From NCBI GenBank assembly GCA_021397845.1, contig CM038049.1:113490877-113554876 (forward strand): a stretch of 64,000 nucleotides of DNA, given 5' to 3'. Position 1 is the first letter of the stretch. The number at the start of each line of letters is the position of its first letter. A model generated the notes under the pieces. The model was not told the DNA's origin. It ran no database searches and saw only the letters and a list, made by a program, of their open reading frames with translations. Shown piece by piece: positions 19,520-31,017 of the stretch. Source of the stretch: Areca catechu. Its lineage: Eukaryota; Streptophyta; Magnoliopsida; Arecales; Arecaceae. Made by a program: the position numbers and the translations under genes.

Positions 19520-21330
19520 ATGGCACATCCCATGAGCACTTCATTGGCCGAAGGTCAATCCACAAATCGACCTCCACTTTTCACCGGAATCAATTATACA
19601 TATTGGAAGGCAAGAATGAAACTATACATTCAAGTTGTAGATTTTCATTTATGAAAACTTATCTTAAAAGGACCTCACACACCCACTGTTAGAGTTAATG
19701 ATGTAGAAGTTCCCAAACCAGAAAAGAAATGGGACAAGAATGATATGAAATTAGCTGAGTTGAATGCCAAAGTGATGAATTTATTGTATTATGCTTTGGA
19801 TCCAAATGAGTTTAACAGAATTTCAACTTGTAATTATGTTAAAGAAATTTGGGACAAGCTAGAATTACACATGAAGGCACTTCACAAGTTAAAACATAAA
19901 AAATTAATCTTCTTGTGCATAACTATGAGTTATTTAAGATAGATCCTAGTGAGACTATATCTGCTATGTATACTCGCTTTATTGATATTATAAATGGTCT
20001 CAAAAGTCTTGGTAGATTTACACTAATGCTGATCTTGTCAAAAAAGTTTTGAGATCCTAACCAGATAAATGGGAAGCTAAGGTGACAGCTATTCAAGAGG
20101 CGAAGGACCTAAACACTCTACCACTAGATGAACTGCTTGGATCACTAATCACACATGAATTAGCTACGCAACATAGGACTGATGAAGATACCAAAAGAAA
20201 GAAAGCTATAGCATTTAAAGCTACAGAAGAGGAGAAGAATGAAGACTCAGACTCATCAGATGATGATGATTTAGAAAATGATGAGATAGCCCTTGTAATG
20301 AGAAGATTTAAAAGGTTTATGGGTAGAAGAAAAATAAATAGATGGAGAAAGCAATTTAGAAAAGGAGATTTTGGGAGAGAAAGAGAAAGAGATAAAGAAA
20401 AGGAGAATGATAAAGATAAAGATCAAGTACTAATCTACTATGGATACCAGAAGCTAGGACATATTCATCCTGACTGTCCTGAAGCAAAGACAAAGATGAT
20501 CACCAAAAAGAAGAAGAAGGCAATGCTTGCAGCATTGAGTGACAGTGATGAATCCATATCCACTGAAGAGGATGAAGAGACAACAAAGACTGCACAATCT
20601 GTCTTATGGGTTTGGAGGACCATGTAATTGCTTCTGAACCTAACTTAGAATTTACATATGATGAGCTGCATAATGTATTCTGTGAATTATTAGTAGAATA
20701 CAAGAAAGCTGATTTGAAAATGAACACCTTGAAAAATCATTATAATACAATTGAAAAAGATAAAAATGAATTTGGTGAAAGAAATAAAATTTTGCAAAGG
20801 GAATTAAGTTTAGTTTGTGAAAAACTTAAGATCACACAATTTGAAAAAGAAGAGCTTCTTGAGAAAAACAAAGGTTTGAAAAATGAAAATAATGATTTAA
20901 AGAAAGAAGTTCAAAAGCTCAAGCCTTTGGTTGAAAAATTAATCCTAAGTTCCAACAAGCTTGAATTAATTTTGAAAGATCAAAGAGAGACAAATAAAAA
21001 ATTTAGAATCGGTTACAAAGCTTCAATGTCAAACAAATTTTCTGCATCTACATCATATGCTCCTAAGTTTACTAATTTAAAATAAGTTAGACCTAAATTT
21101 GCATCATCTCATGCTTATTATTCAAAGTCAAGGATTGTATGCTATGCATGTAATAACTTTGGTCATAAGGCATTTGAGTGTCATTTGAAACATAATGACA
21201 AAAAGAAGATTAAAAAAGTTTGGGTTCCAAAAGGAACCATTTCTACTAACTTGCAAGGATCCAAGAAAGCTTGGATACCTAAATTATTAAATGATTGTTT
21301 TGCAGGGATGTCTTGTAGCCATAAATATAA
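19520..21330 (+). pseudogene. S2 gag (Sirevirus)
   Basis: ATG at 19520, 34 bases after the PBS (MAHPMSTSLAEGQSTNRPPL). The UBN2 core (FTGINYTYWKARMKLYI; LDPNEFNRISTC) is interrupted by a TGA near 19650 and frameshifts near 19930 and 20080. Acidic and basic stretches follow. The first zinc knuckle is worn (YYGYQKLGHIHPDC, first two Cys lost). Then come a long coiled coil (20700-20990) and an intact second CCHC knuckle, CYACNNFGHKAFEC (about 21141-21182). It ends with VWVPKGT. Two knuckles flanking a coiled coil are the Sirevirus gag plan. Gag would assemble the particle and bind RNA. Confidence 0.88.
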
Positions 21331-21339
21331 AGAAAATAT

Positions 21340-22620
21340 AGTATATGGATAGCGGCTGTTTAAGACACATGACGGGTGATATTGATCAATTCTTCATCCT
21401 AAAATAAAAAGATGGTGGAATGGTAACATTTGATGATAATCGAAAAGGAAGGATAATCGGTATCGGTAAAATCAAAATTACTCCTTCTACATTTATTAAA
21501 AATGTGTTACTTGTAGAAAAGTTAAAGCATAATCTTTTGAGTATTAGTCAGCTATATGACATTAGTTTTAATGTTTTCTTCAAGTCATCAATGTGTATAG
21601 TAGTTGATCCACTTGACTCTAGTACTAAATTCATTGGACACAGACTTGGTAATATTTATGTAGTAGATCTTAATGATCTAGCTATGTCAAGCAACACAAG
21701 TCTTGTAGTAATGAATGATAAGAGCAAGGAATCAAGTTTACTATGGCATAGGCGACCTGGAAATGCTAGTATGGATACTATAGCTAAACTTATTTCAAAA
21801 GATTTAGTCAAAGGATTGCAAAAATTTAAAGTTAATTTTGATTATGTTTGCGATGCTTGTCAATTAGGAAAACAAGTGAGGGGGAGTTTTAAATCCAAAA
21901 ATATCGTTTCTATTACTAGACCCTTAGCGCTACTTCACATGGACTTATTTGGACCTACTAGGACTACCAGCCTAGGTGGTATGAAATATGGCCTTGTGAT
22001 TGTAGATGATTTTTCAAGATACATATGGGTTTTGTTTATTGTACATAAAGATGAAACTTTCAAAGTATTCAAAAAGTTTTATAAAAGAGTCACAAATTTG
22101 AATATATATATATTATTTCAATTCGTAGTGATCATGGCACCGAGTTTGAAAATCAATATTTTGATTACTTTAGCACAAAACACGGTATTGATCATAACTT
22201 CTCTGCACCTAGAATATCATAGCAAAATGGTGTTGTAGAAAGAAAGAATCGTACTTTGGAAGAGATGTCCAAAACAATGCTTTGTGAAGAAAATTTTCTA
22301 AAATACTTTTGGGCAGACGTTATAAATACCACATGCTATATTTTGAACAGAGTTTTGATTAGACCTATCAGTAGAAAAACCCCTTATAAACTTTGGAACA
22401 ATAGAAAGCCTAATATCAAATATTTTCATGTTCTTGGTTGTAAATGTTTTATTCTTAATAATGGAAAGGATAATTTTGATAAATTCGATGCAAAATTTGA
22501 TGAGACTATTTTTCTTAGATATTCTTTAAATAGTAAAGCCTATCATATTTTCAATAAAAAAAACATTGACTGTAGAAGAATCTGTATATGTTGTTTTCAA
22601 TAAATCTGCCATTACATCTT
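21340..22620 (+). pseudogene. S2 protease and integrase
   Basis: The protease active site DSG is visible at about 21346 (MDSGCLRHMTGD). The open segment from 21420 has the GAG-pre-integrase motif (LLWHRRPGNAS, where the second His of H-H is lost: RLGH has become RPGN) and CDACQLGK. The integrase core follows with its first Asp (LLHMDLFGPTRTTSLGG). A frameshift at about 22105 precedes the second Asp region (SDHGTEFENQ in another frame). The Glu helix (VVERKNRTLEEM) spans a stop and continues from 22256 through NTTCYILNRVLIRP and KTPYKLWNNRKP to about 22603. Degenerate but colinear with S3. Confidence 0.87.
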
Positions 22621-22689
22621 CTTGAAAAGAAGATCTTGCTGATGATGATGCAGGTACTCTAGAACATGGCTAAAAGATTTGACTCTCAA

Positions 22690-24390
22690 AGACAAACAAT
22701 CAAGTGAACCACATGAAAAAGAGGTAAGCTAAAATCTTGATGATATATCTAAAGAATGGAGGTATGTACAATCACACCCTAAAGAATTAATTATAGGAGA
22801 CCCATCTCAAGGTGTTAGAACTAGAGCCGCACATAGAGATACACATGACTTAATTGCATTTGTTTCTCATGTAGAACCACACACTATAGAAGAAGCTGAA
22901 ACTGATCCTAATTGGATGTTAGCAATGCATGATGAACTAAACCAATTTAGAAAAAATAATGTTTGGACCCTAGTAGAAAGACCTAATGACTATCCTGTTA
23001 TAAGTACTAGGTAGGTTTATAGAAATAAGTTAGATGAAGAAGGAAATGTAATTAGAAATAAGGCTAGACTGGTGGCACAAGGATATAATCAAGAAGAAGG
23101 AATAGTTTTTGATGAAACTTATGTACCAATAGCTAGATTAGAAACCATTAGATTACTACTAGCTTATGCATGCTTTATGAATTTTAAATTATTTCAAATG
23201 GATGTAAAGAGTACATTTTTGAATGGTTTTCTATCTGAAAAAGTTTTTGTTGAGCAACCACCGGGTTTTATTGATCACACTTTTCCAAATCATGTTTTCA
23301 AATTGAATAAAGCTTTGTATGGTCTGAAACAGGCACCTAGAGCCTGGTACGATAGACTAAGTTTTTAACTTCACATGATTTTGTAAGAGGCAGTGTTGAC
23401 ACTACACTGTTTATTCAAAAAAAAAATAATGATATTTTAGTTGTTCAAATCTATGTTGATGATATTATTTTTTGATCTACTGATGAATCTTTATGTCAAG
23501 ATTTTGCTAAGCTAATGCAGGGAGAATTCGAAATGAGCTTGATGGGTGAGTTGAGTTACTTTCTTGGACTTCAAATCAAACAAACTAGAGAAGGAATCCT
23601 GATCAACCAAACCAAATATATTAAGAAGATTATCAAAAAATTTAGCATGGAATCAAGCAAAGAAATTGGAACACCCATGAGTCCTGCATGTAGATGTGAT
23701 AAAGATAAGAATGGCATAAATGTTGATCAAAATCTGTACCGAGGTATGATTGGTTCATTACTTTATTTGACAGCTAGTAGATCTGATATTTTATTTAATG
23801 TTGGTATGTGTGCACGATTTCAATCTAATCTAAAAGAGTCACACATCATAGTTGTTAAAAGAATCATTAAATATCTGAATGGCACATGCAATGTAGGTTT
23901 ATGGTATTCTAAGCCACATCTTTGAAATTAATTAGTTATTATGATGCTGACTATGGAGGATGTAAGATTGATAGAAAAAGCACAAGTGGCACCTATCAAT
24001 TTCTAGGTGTTAACTTAATTTCTTGGCACTATCGCAAGCAGAACTCTTAGCACTATCTACTGCTGAGGCAGAATATGTAGCTGTTGGGAGCTGTTGTGCT
24101 CAAGTGTTATGAATCAAGCAACAACTAGAAGATTATGGTGTTGTCCAATCTAAAATTCCTATTAAAGGTGACAATACTAGTGCTATTAATTTATCCAAAA
24201 ATCCAATTCAGCATTCATGAACTAAGCACATAGAAATTAGACATCATTTTATTCGTGATCATATTTTAAATAATGTTGTTGAGCTAGAATTTGTACCTAC
24301 TAAAGATCAACTTGCTGACATTTGTACTAAACTCTTAATCTAGATAGATTTGAGAAGATTAGAGGCGAATTAGGGCTGTGTGACCCATTT
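22690..24390 (+). pseudogene. S2 reverse transcriptase and RNase H
   Basis: RT: NNVWTLVERP, AQGYNQEEGIVFDETYVPIARLE, FQMDVKSTFLNGFL, KALYGLKQAPRAWYDRL, then a stop at 23366. IYVDDIIF at about 23450-23475 contains the catalytic YVDD, followed by a TGA. The connection and RNase H follow from 23515 (MQGEFEMSLMGELSYFLGLQIKQ, GSLLYLTASRSDI). RNase H (DADYGGCKIDRKSTSGTY, AEAEYVAVGSCC, KHIEIRHHFIRDH) is in shifted frames to about 24390. YVDD and most RNase H acidic residues persist, but at least four frame breaks make it non-coding. Confidence 0.88.
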
Positions 24391-24543
24391 TGAACATTTT
24401 GACCTAACTTTTGAAAAATAAGGAAAAATTATCTAGGTATTTCAAATTTCTCTCTAAAGCTTAGGACAACCTATTTTAGTATCTAGAAACTCATAGAAAT
24501 TGATTTTAAAATTTTTTGATCTTTAGGCTGATTTTTGGCTCAA

Positions 24544-24668
24544 GCCGACTCGAGTCATCAGGCTGTTCGGCAAGCCGACTCGAAAGTCAGGCTGAACATT
24601 TTTAAATAGGGTTTCATAGGTTTGTATTCATTGTATCTTTCCATTTTTCTCTCTTCCACTTAGCCGAC
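24544..24668 (+). promoter_or_regulatory. S2 GCCGACTC motifs before the env-like ORF
   Basis: GCCGAC at 24544, 24574 and 24663, each in a(a)gccgactc context as in the S2 LTR array. TTTAAATAGG at about 24601 could act as a TATA box. The env-like ATG is at 24738. Confidence 0.5.
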
Positions 24669-24737
24669 TCCTCTTTCCATCCTAGGAAAACATCCTAGAA
24701 CACTTCCTAAACTCTCTAAACTCCTAATCCTAGCTAG

Positions 24738-26345
24738 ATGGCACCTCGTAAGGCCGTAGCTAAAAAACTTAGAAGAGTGGTTCGGATGGTTGCGGAGGAA
24801 AGGAGGACAAAACAGTGTTTAGACACCTCGAATCAGGAAGAAGAATAGAAAATAGAGCAAGAGGAAGAGCCACAGGCACCCAGGCAACTCATTTTAATGG
24901 GTAATAGACAAGTTACTCCTTGTAGATGTATTGATTTCGATTTCTTGGAATAAGAGCAATTGCACATTGGGAATTGGTTGGATAAACAGGGTTGGAGAGA
25001 TTTCTGTTTGTTGAATGTACCCACTTATCCCAACTTGGTCAGGCAGTTTTTTGAAAGTATGTCCTTAGGTGCATTCCATATTGAAGGGACTGTGAAGGGA
25101 AAACACATTGAAATTAGTGAACAAAAATTATCAAGCATACTTCAAATTCCAAAAGAAGGTGAATGTTACCTAGTTCTGAAGGAGAAGCAGAAGACCCTAA
25201 GATTAGTACTAGAAAGAACAAATATAAAGGGTATTATTCATGTTAGTGCAAATCAGTTATCATTGGAAATGAGATTATTGCACAACATCATTAGTCGTAT
25301 CTTCTTGCCCCGGACAGGGCGGTTTGATTGGGTTAGTGAGCGTGACCTGGTTTTTATGAAATGTCTGATTGAGGGGGAGGCCCTTAATCTACCATTTATT
25401 ATGCTTTCACAGATGAGAAAGGCTGCTCGTAGGGCATGAACATGTCTACCACATGGCATAGTTTTCACACTTCTATTTTAGGATGCCCTAGTTCACTTGA
25501 CAGGTGAGGACAGCCAGCTAGTTTTACACACTGATAGATACAATCTGAAATCTCTTACTCGGATGGGATTTATTAAAGTAGATGGTCACTGGATTCGAAA
25601 GACATCAGGTCTTCCAGTAGCTCACTCAGAGGATGACTCAGTGTGGACATTCAGGCAGCAGAGGGACATGGTGCGGAGGCAGATGCACATATTGATGAGG
25701 CTAGACCCTCAAAGCTAGCTCCTACCACTCCTTGTTCACCATTCAGGGGATCTACAGCTATTGGACCTGATGCTAATGACAGATTACAGAGGAACTGGGT
25801 GAGATATCTTGTCTTAGATCTGACACTGATACCAGGATAGCTCTACTTCAGTCTGAGATGCAGTAGGGATTCCATGATATCATGTCCATTCTTCGGTAGC
25901 TTACTCAGCCAGCCAGTCTGTACCGACCACTTCCACAGCAGCACCTGACACTAGCATTGGCACTGATTATGAGCAGGGACAGGCGGCACATTTCAGTGAC
26001 ATTCCTTCACAAGCCATTCCTACTGAGGCTGAGGCTAGTATTGAGATTACAAGATCTGATGTTGGACAGAATCTAGCTACAGAGATATTATCTACCACTA
26101 GCTCTTTGGCGTTATCCTTTGATCCTCCCATTGCCAGACCCACTCCCATTATCATTTTTTCTGAGTCCAAAGTAAAAGCTAAAGTCAAAACCAAAGCTTC
26201 TAGGACTACCACACCTATTAGGACTAGAATCAAGGATCTTAGACCTAGGTTTCTTAAGTTTAAGCTTAGTCCAGGCATCTTAGAGGTCGGTTCCTCCTAT
26301 AGTGAGGAAGACCTTAGTGGTGATGATCCTAGTCCATCATTTTGA
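24738..26345 (+). pseudogene. S2 env-like ORF (Sirevirus third ORF)
   Basis: ATG at 24738 (MAPRKAVAKKLRRVV). The same frame runs through WLDKQGWRDFCLL, YPNLVRQFFESMSLGAFHIE, MRLLHNIISRIFLPRTGRFD and LTRMGFIKVDGHWIRKTSG to 25718, broken by TAG/TAA/TGA stops near 24849, 24948, 25437 and 25480. The last part, rich in Ser/Thr/Pro/Lys (26106-26345), is again in the starting frame. The N-terminal region resembles the 'putative plant transposon protein' family (PF20167-like, from memory) that occupies the env-like position of Sireviruses. No signal peptide or clear transmembrane segment is visible, so an envelope function is unproven. S3 has a homologue at 62898. Confidence 0.75.
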
Positions 26346-26456
26346 TGTTTTAGTCTTTTATCTTGATGATTTTAGGACTCTATGCTTATTATGTTTTGTT
26401 GTTGTGATACTATTTTATCGTGTCAAGGCATATTTGTAATGTATCACTTATGTATT

Positions 26457-26461
<5 letters not shown>

Positions 26462-26494
<33 letters not shown>
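26462..26494. repeat. (AT)n microsatellite
   Basis: About 16 perfect AT units in the non-coding region after the env-like ORF of S2. Confidence 0.95.
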
Positions 26495-26497
<3 letters not shown>

Positions 26498-26579
26498 TTT
26501 TTATGCTACATGTCTTCTTATGATACACTCATCTCTTACTTTTGTTAAGAATGACATATTGTGAATGTATATTCTCCTA

Positions 26580-27181
26580 TCTTTTATACCTTTTGTTGAT
26601 GACAAAAAGGGGGAGAAGAGAGAATGTGCATGAAAATGATATGATGAGCTAGAATGTTAATTTCTGAAAATGTTAATTTATGAGAATGTTAATTTATGAA
26701 AATGTTTATATAAAAATTTGATGAAAATAAAAAGAAATGCTATTACAATAGTAAGGGGGAGCTTTTTTCAAGTTTCTTGTTAAACTTTCATGAAATTTAC
26801 TTCAAATACTTGTTAATTTTGTAAGTTTCGATATGCAATGTATAAATGATACTCTTGATACATTATATGTTGATACATTATGTTTCGTTACTCGATACAC
26901 ATTTGATACATTATGTTTCGATACTAATTGCTCATATGATACAGATAATATAGTGTATCAATACATATGACACTTAGTGTTAATAATTTTCAGTTTTAAA
27001 TAGTTGATACATTTGATACATATGACACATTGTGACACACTGTGTTGATACCTTGATACTCAATCTGTGTGATACACACTATGTCTAATATCATTTGATA
27101 AATGTGGATATACAATAATTGTAGAGTGCTTTTAAATTCTGCTCATGCCCGGTGTTTTGTCATCATCAAAAAGGGAGAGAT
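26580..27181 (+). other. S2 pre-LTR region with multiple polypurine tracts
   Basis: Purine tracts gacaaaaagggggagaagag (26602), aagggggagc (26754) and caaaaagggagagat (27168-27181). The last abuts the 3' LTR and would prime plus-strand synthesis. Repeated tgatacattatgtttcgata motifs lie at 26850-27060. No ORF. Confidence 0.8.
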
Positions 27182-27574
27182 TGTTGACCCCTGGAATAAT
27201 TTTGATGATTACAAAATATTGGAGCATGTATTTGATACTAATTCTTTCAATTACTTAAGAAGCTTTTGTAGGAAATTGGTTACCTTTAGTTTAAATTTGT
27301 TTTCAAATTGATGAAGAGGTAATTCAATTATGTATACACTCTTATGAACTTTAACTTGTAAAACCCCTAGTTTTGTCAATTTTGTAATCTTGTAAAAGGG
27401 GATGAAAATTATAAAATTGAGAGTACGTAGATTAGGTCTTGTTTGATTCAAGTGTTGAAGAGTTTTGGAGAAGCTTGAAGCATCAATTAAAGTCTTGGTA
27501 AGAGCTGACTCATGGATCAAGAGCCAACTCATGGCACGGCATGGAGAAAATTTTAGAATTTCAGTATCAAGAGC
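27182..27574 (+). repeat. S2 3' LTR, first part
   Basis: Aligns with 17915-18311 and stops at tcaagagc, where G4 inserted. The LTR resumes at 31018 with the duplicated agagc. Confidence 0.93.
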
Positions 27575-29256
27575 TGATGGGGATGCAGGGCAGGTCCGGG
27601 TATTTTTCTATTTTTTCTTATTTTCTCAGAATTTTTTTATTTTTCTTATCCCACTATTCCACCTATCCCCGCTATTCTGGTTTTGTTCTCGGTTTATCCC
27701 CAAGTTATCCCAGCCTTATTCCACCTCCTGCAACCTTTCTCCCGTGAATTTTTTTAAAAGTTTCGAACCCTAGCCCACCGCCCCTCCAGCCATAGATCCG
27801 GGTCGCCCGCCCTCCGGCCGCCCCCACCGGACCACCGCCGAAGCACGCCGACCCCCGCCCTCATCGGAGAAGCCACCGCCACCACCGCCCACGCCCGTGG
27901 GAAGCCGAACGGATGCGGAGGCGTCCACCCGCCATGGCCCATGGCCGCCGCCACCGGTTCACTGCCCGCCGCCGTTCTCGCCGCCCGCCAGCCCTCGCCC
28001 GGCCGCCGGTGGGGTCCGTCGCCACCCACGCCCGTGGGAAGACGAATGGACGCGGGAGGCGTCCGTCCGCCCGCGTGTGGCCGTGTGGCACCGCCACCCA
28101 CCGCCTGACACCGCCGCCGCCGCCCACCTGTCCGCCGGACACCGTCTCGCCATCACCGGCCTCCCCCACTGTCCACCGGCCATTCCCGGCACCAGAGAGG
28201 TCTCCCACGGCCGTGGGAGACCAAACGGCACGCTGGGCGTGCCGTGCCAGACCATGTGCCTCCTCGCTTGTGGCCGGCCCCGTCCGTCGCCTGCTTCCCG
28301 ATCGCCGGCCGTGTGCTCCGTCGGACGATCCATCCTCCGCACGGCCATGAGGTGGAGTTGCATGGATTTCAGAGCAGCCCAATTTTCAAAGTAGCATGCT
28401 TTCTAGAGCAGATCATCAAGCCAACATGCTTTTTAGAACAAATCAGCACCACTTTTGATGCAACATGAATTTCGATGTAATTTATTTTCTTTTTTTAGTT
28501 TTCTTAGAGGCTAAGAAACTGAGGGTTTTGGTTTTTCTATATAAAGGCCCCCTCTCCCCCTGTAATAATCAGAGAGAGATTTGATATAGATTTTTGGGTT
28601 GGTTCCGGTTCTAGTTCTGGGCTGAGGCCCGTTTTCCTTCGTTCCCTGCTGTGTGCATTATGGGTTCGATGAGGGGTGTGAGGCGTTCCCTGCTGTGTGC
28701 ATTATGGGTTCGATGAGCACCCTAGTTATCCCCTATCTCGTCTTCTTTATCCCCTCGTGTCCTTCGAGAGTCATCCTAGCACATCTATGTGAGAGCCCTG
28801 CTATGTGCATTATGGGTTCGATGAGAGCTCAGTGTAGCTGGTGCTGTGACCCCTTCGAAAGGGTAGCTTTATGCTCAGGGTAGCTGGTGCTGTGACCCCT
28901 TCGGGAGGGTAGCTGGTGTTGTGACCCCTTCGGGAGGGTAGCTTTATGCTCAGGGTAGCTGGTGCTGTGATCCCTCGGGAGGGTAAGTTTAGGCTTTGAG
29001 CCCTGACTTTCTATGTGCGTTCCCTGCTAGAGTGAGTCTCAAGGCCATGAGTTCCACTTCCGGTCCCCCATCTTCATCCTTCCTTCGCCACATCCACCCA
29101 GAAAATTGAAAACAAAAGAGATCAGCTGTCTTAGGATTTTAGTGTCAGTATGCCCTAGTCCCGGGAGGCTTCGTAGCCCTCCTCGGGTCCTAGTTTATTT
29201 AGTTGTTTCCCTGTTTTCCAAATAACCAGGTTACATCGACTTTTTGTCCTACATCA
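27575..29256 (+). repeat. G4 5' LTR
   Basis: 1682 bp. An extremely GC-rich segment (about 27775-28360) carries three spaced copies of a perfect or near-perfect inverted repeat around cccacg(g/c)ccgtggga (27889, 28026, 28203). TATATAAAG lies at 28538-28546. After it come repeats of ctgtgtgcattatgggttcg and of a ~47-bp unit. Confidence 0.9.
28832..28990 (+). repeat. G4 tandem repeat with UUCG-type hairpins
   Basis: Three to four copies of gtagctggtgctgtgacccc followed by ttcgggagggtagc. The ccccttcggg core could fold as a C(UUCG)G tetraloop hairpin. The second LTR has three copies at about 30625-30750. Confidence 0.8.
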
Positions 29257-29342
29257 ATTTTGGTATCAGAGCGAGTTGTGGATTAGGTTGTGCTCCATTC
29301 TTTCGAACTCGACGGGGTCGAGTTCTTCGCGATCGAGGAGAA
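29257..29342 (+). other. G4 internal region (PBS and pol-end relic)
   Basis: PBS TGGTATCAGAGC at 29261-29272. The rest, with ctcgacggggtcgagttctt, resembles the end of the gypsy chromodomain region in G2 (ctcgatagggtcgagttttt near 5529), i.e. the stretch just before the 3' LTR. Confidence 0.8.
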
Positions 29343-31017
29343 TGATGGGGATGCAAGGCAGGTCCGGGTATTTTTCTATTTTTTCTTATTTTCTCAGAAT
29401 TTTTTTATTTTTCCTATCCCGCTATTCCACCTATCACCGCTTATTCTGGTTTTGTTCTCGATTTATCCCAGAGTTATCCCAGCCTTATTCCACCTCCTAC
29501 AACCTTTCTCCCGTGATTTTTTTTAAAAGTTCAGAACCCTAGCCCACCTCCACTCCAGCCCCAGATCCTGGCCGCCCGCCCTCCGGCCGCCCCCGCCGGA
29601 CCACCGCCGAAGCTCACCGGCCCCCGCCCTTGCCGGAGAAGCTGCCACCACCGTCGCCGCCGCCCACGCCCGTGGGAAGCGGAACGGATGCGGAGGCGTC
29701 AGCCCGCCATGGCCCACGGCCGCCGCTGCCACCGCCGCCACCGGCCCACCACCGTTCCCGCCGCCCGCTTGCCCTCGCCCGGTCGCAGGTGGGGTCCGCC
29801 GCCGCCCACGCCCGTGGGAAGACGAACGGACGCGGGAGGCGTCCGTCCGCCCACATGCGGCCGTGTGGCGCCGCTGCCCACCTGTCCGCCGGACACCGTC
29901 CTGCCATCCCCGGCCTCCCCCACCGTCCACCGGCCTCCCCCACCGTCCACCGGCCATCCCTGGCGCCGGGAGGACTCCCACGGCCATGGGACAACAAACG
30001 GCACGCTGGGCGTGCCGTGCCAGTCCATGTGCCACCTCGCCTGCGACCGTCGCTGGCCGTCCGCCGGCCCAGTACACCGCCTGCTTCCCGATCACCGACC
30101 GTGTGCTCCGTCGGACGATCCATCCTCCGCATGGCCATGAGGTGGAGTTGCACGGATTTCAGAGCAACCCAATTTTCAAAGTAGCATGCTTTCTGGAGCA
30201 GATCATCAAGCCAACATGCTTTTTAGAGCAAATCAGCACCACTTTTGATGCAACACGAATTTCGATGTAATTTATTTTTCTTTTTTAGTTTTCTTAGAGG
30301 CTAAGAAACTGAGGGTTTTGGTTTTTCTATATAAAGGCCCCCTCTCCCCCCGTAATAATCAGAGAGAGATTTGATATAGATTTTTGGGTTGGTTCCGATT
30401 CTGGTTCTACGCTGAGGCCTATTTTCCTTCGTTCCCTGCTATGTGCATTATGGGTTCAATGAGGGGTGTGAGGCGTTCCCTGCTGTGTGCATTATGGGTT
30501 CGATGAGCACCCTAGTTATCCCCTATCTCGTCTTCTTTATCCCCTCGTGTCCTTCGAGAGTCATCCTAGCGCATCTATGTGAGAGCCCTGCTGTGTGCAT
30601 TATGGGTTCGATGAGAGCTCAGGATAGCTGGTGCTGTGACCCCTTCGGGAGGGTAGCTTTATGCTCAGGGTAGCTGGTGCTGTGACCCCTTCGGGAGGGT
30701 AGCTTTATGCTCAGGGTAGCTGGTGCTGTGATCCCTCGGGAGGGTAGCTTTAGGCTTTGACCCCTGACTTTCTGTGTGCGTCCCCCGTTAGAGTGAATCT
30801 CAAGGCCATGATTCCACTTCCTGGTCCCCCATCTTCATCCTTCCTTCGCCACATCCACCCATAAAATTGAAAACAAAAGAGATCAGCTGTCTTAGGATTT
30901 TAGTGTCAATATGCCCTAGTCCCGGGAGGCTTCTTAGCCCTCCCACGGTCCTAGTTTGTTTAGTTGTTTTCCTGTTTTCCAAATAACCATGTTACATCGA
31001 TTTTTCGTCCCGCATCA
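29343..31017 (+). repeat. G4 3' LTR
   Basis: 1675 bp, colinear with the 5' LTR. Small indels only, such as an extra ~20-bp repeat at 29930-29950 and one fewer 47-bp unit. TATA box at 30328-30336. Confidence 0.9.

Larger units (their letters stand above)
27575..31017 (+). mobile_element. G4: LTR pair with 86-bp body
   Basis: Two LTRs (27575-29256 and 29343-31017) enclose 86 bp. Target duplication AGAGC (27570-27574, 31018-31022). Termini TGATGGGGATGC...CATCA match the G2 gypsy family. The body holds a perfect PBS (TGGTATCAGAGC at 29261) and acgaggtcgagttc-like sequence similar to the last bases of gypsy pol before the 3' LTR. No protein is encoded. This is a TRIM/LARD-like non-autonomous element. 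Confidence 0.9.

Noticed and set aside
27754..28394. Many long overlapping ORFs on both strands in G4 LTRs (also 29523-30184)
   Set aside because: They lie in GC-rich LTR sequence with few stops in any frame, are Pro/Arg/Ala-rich without domains, and differ between the two LTR copies by frame-breaking indels.
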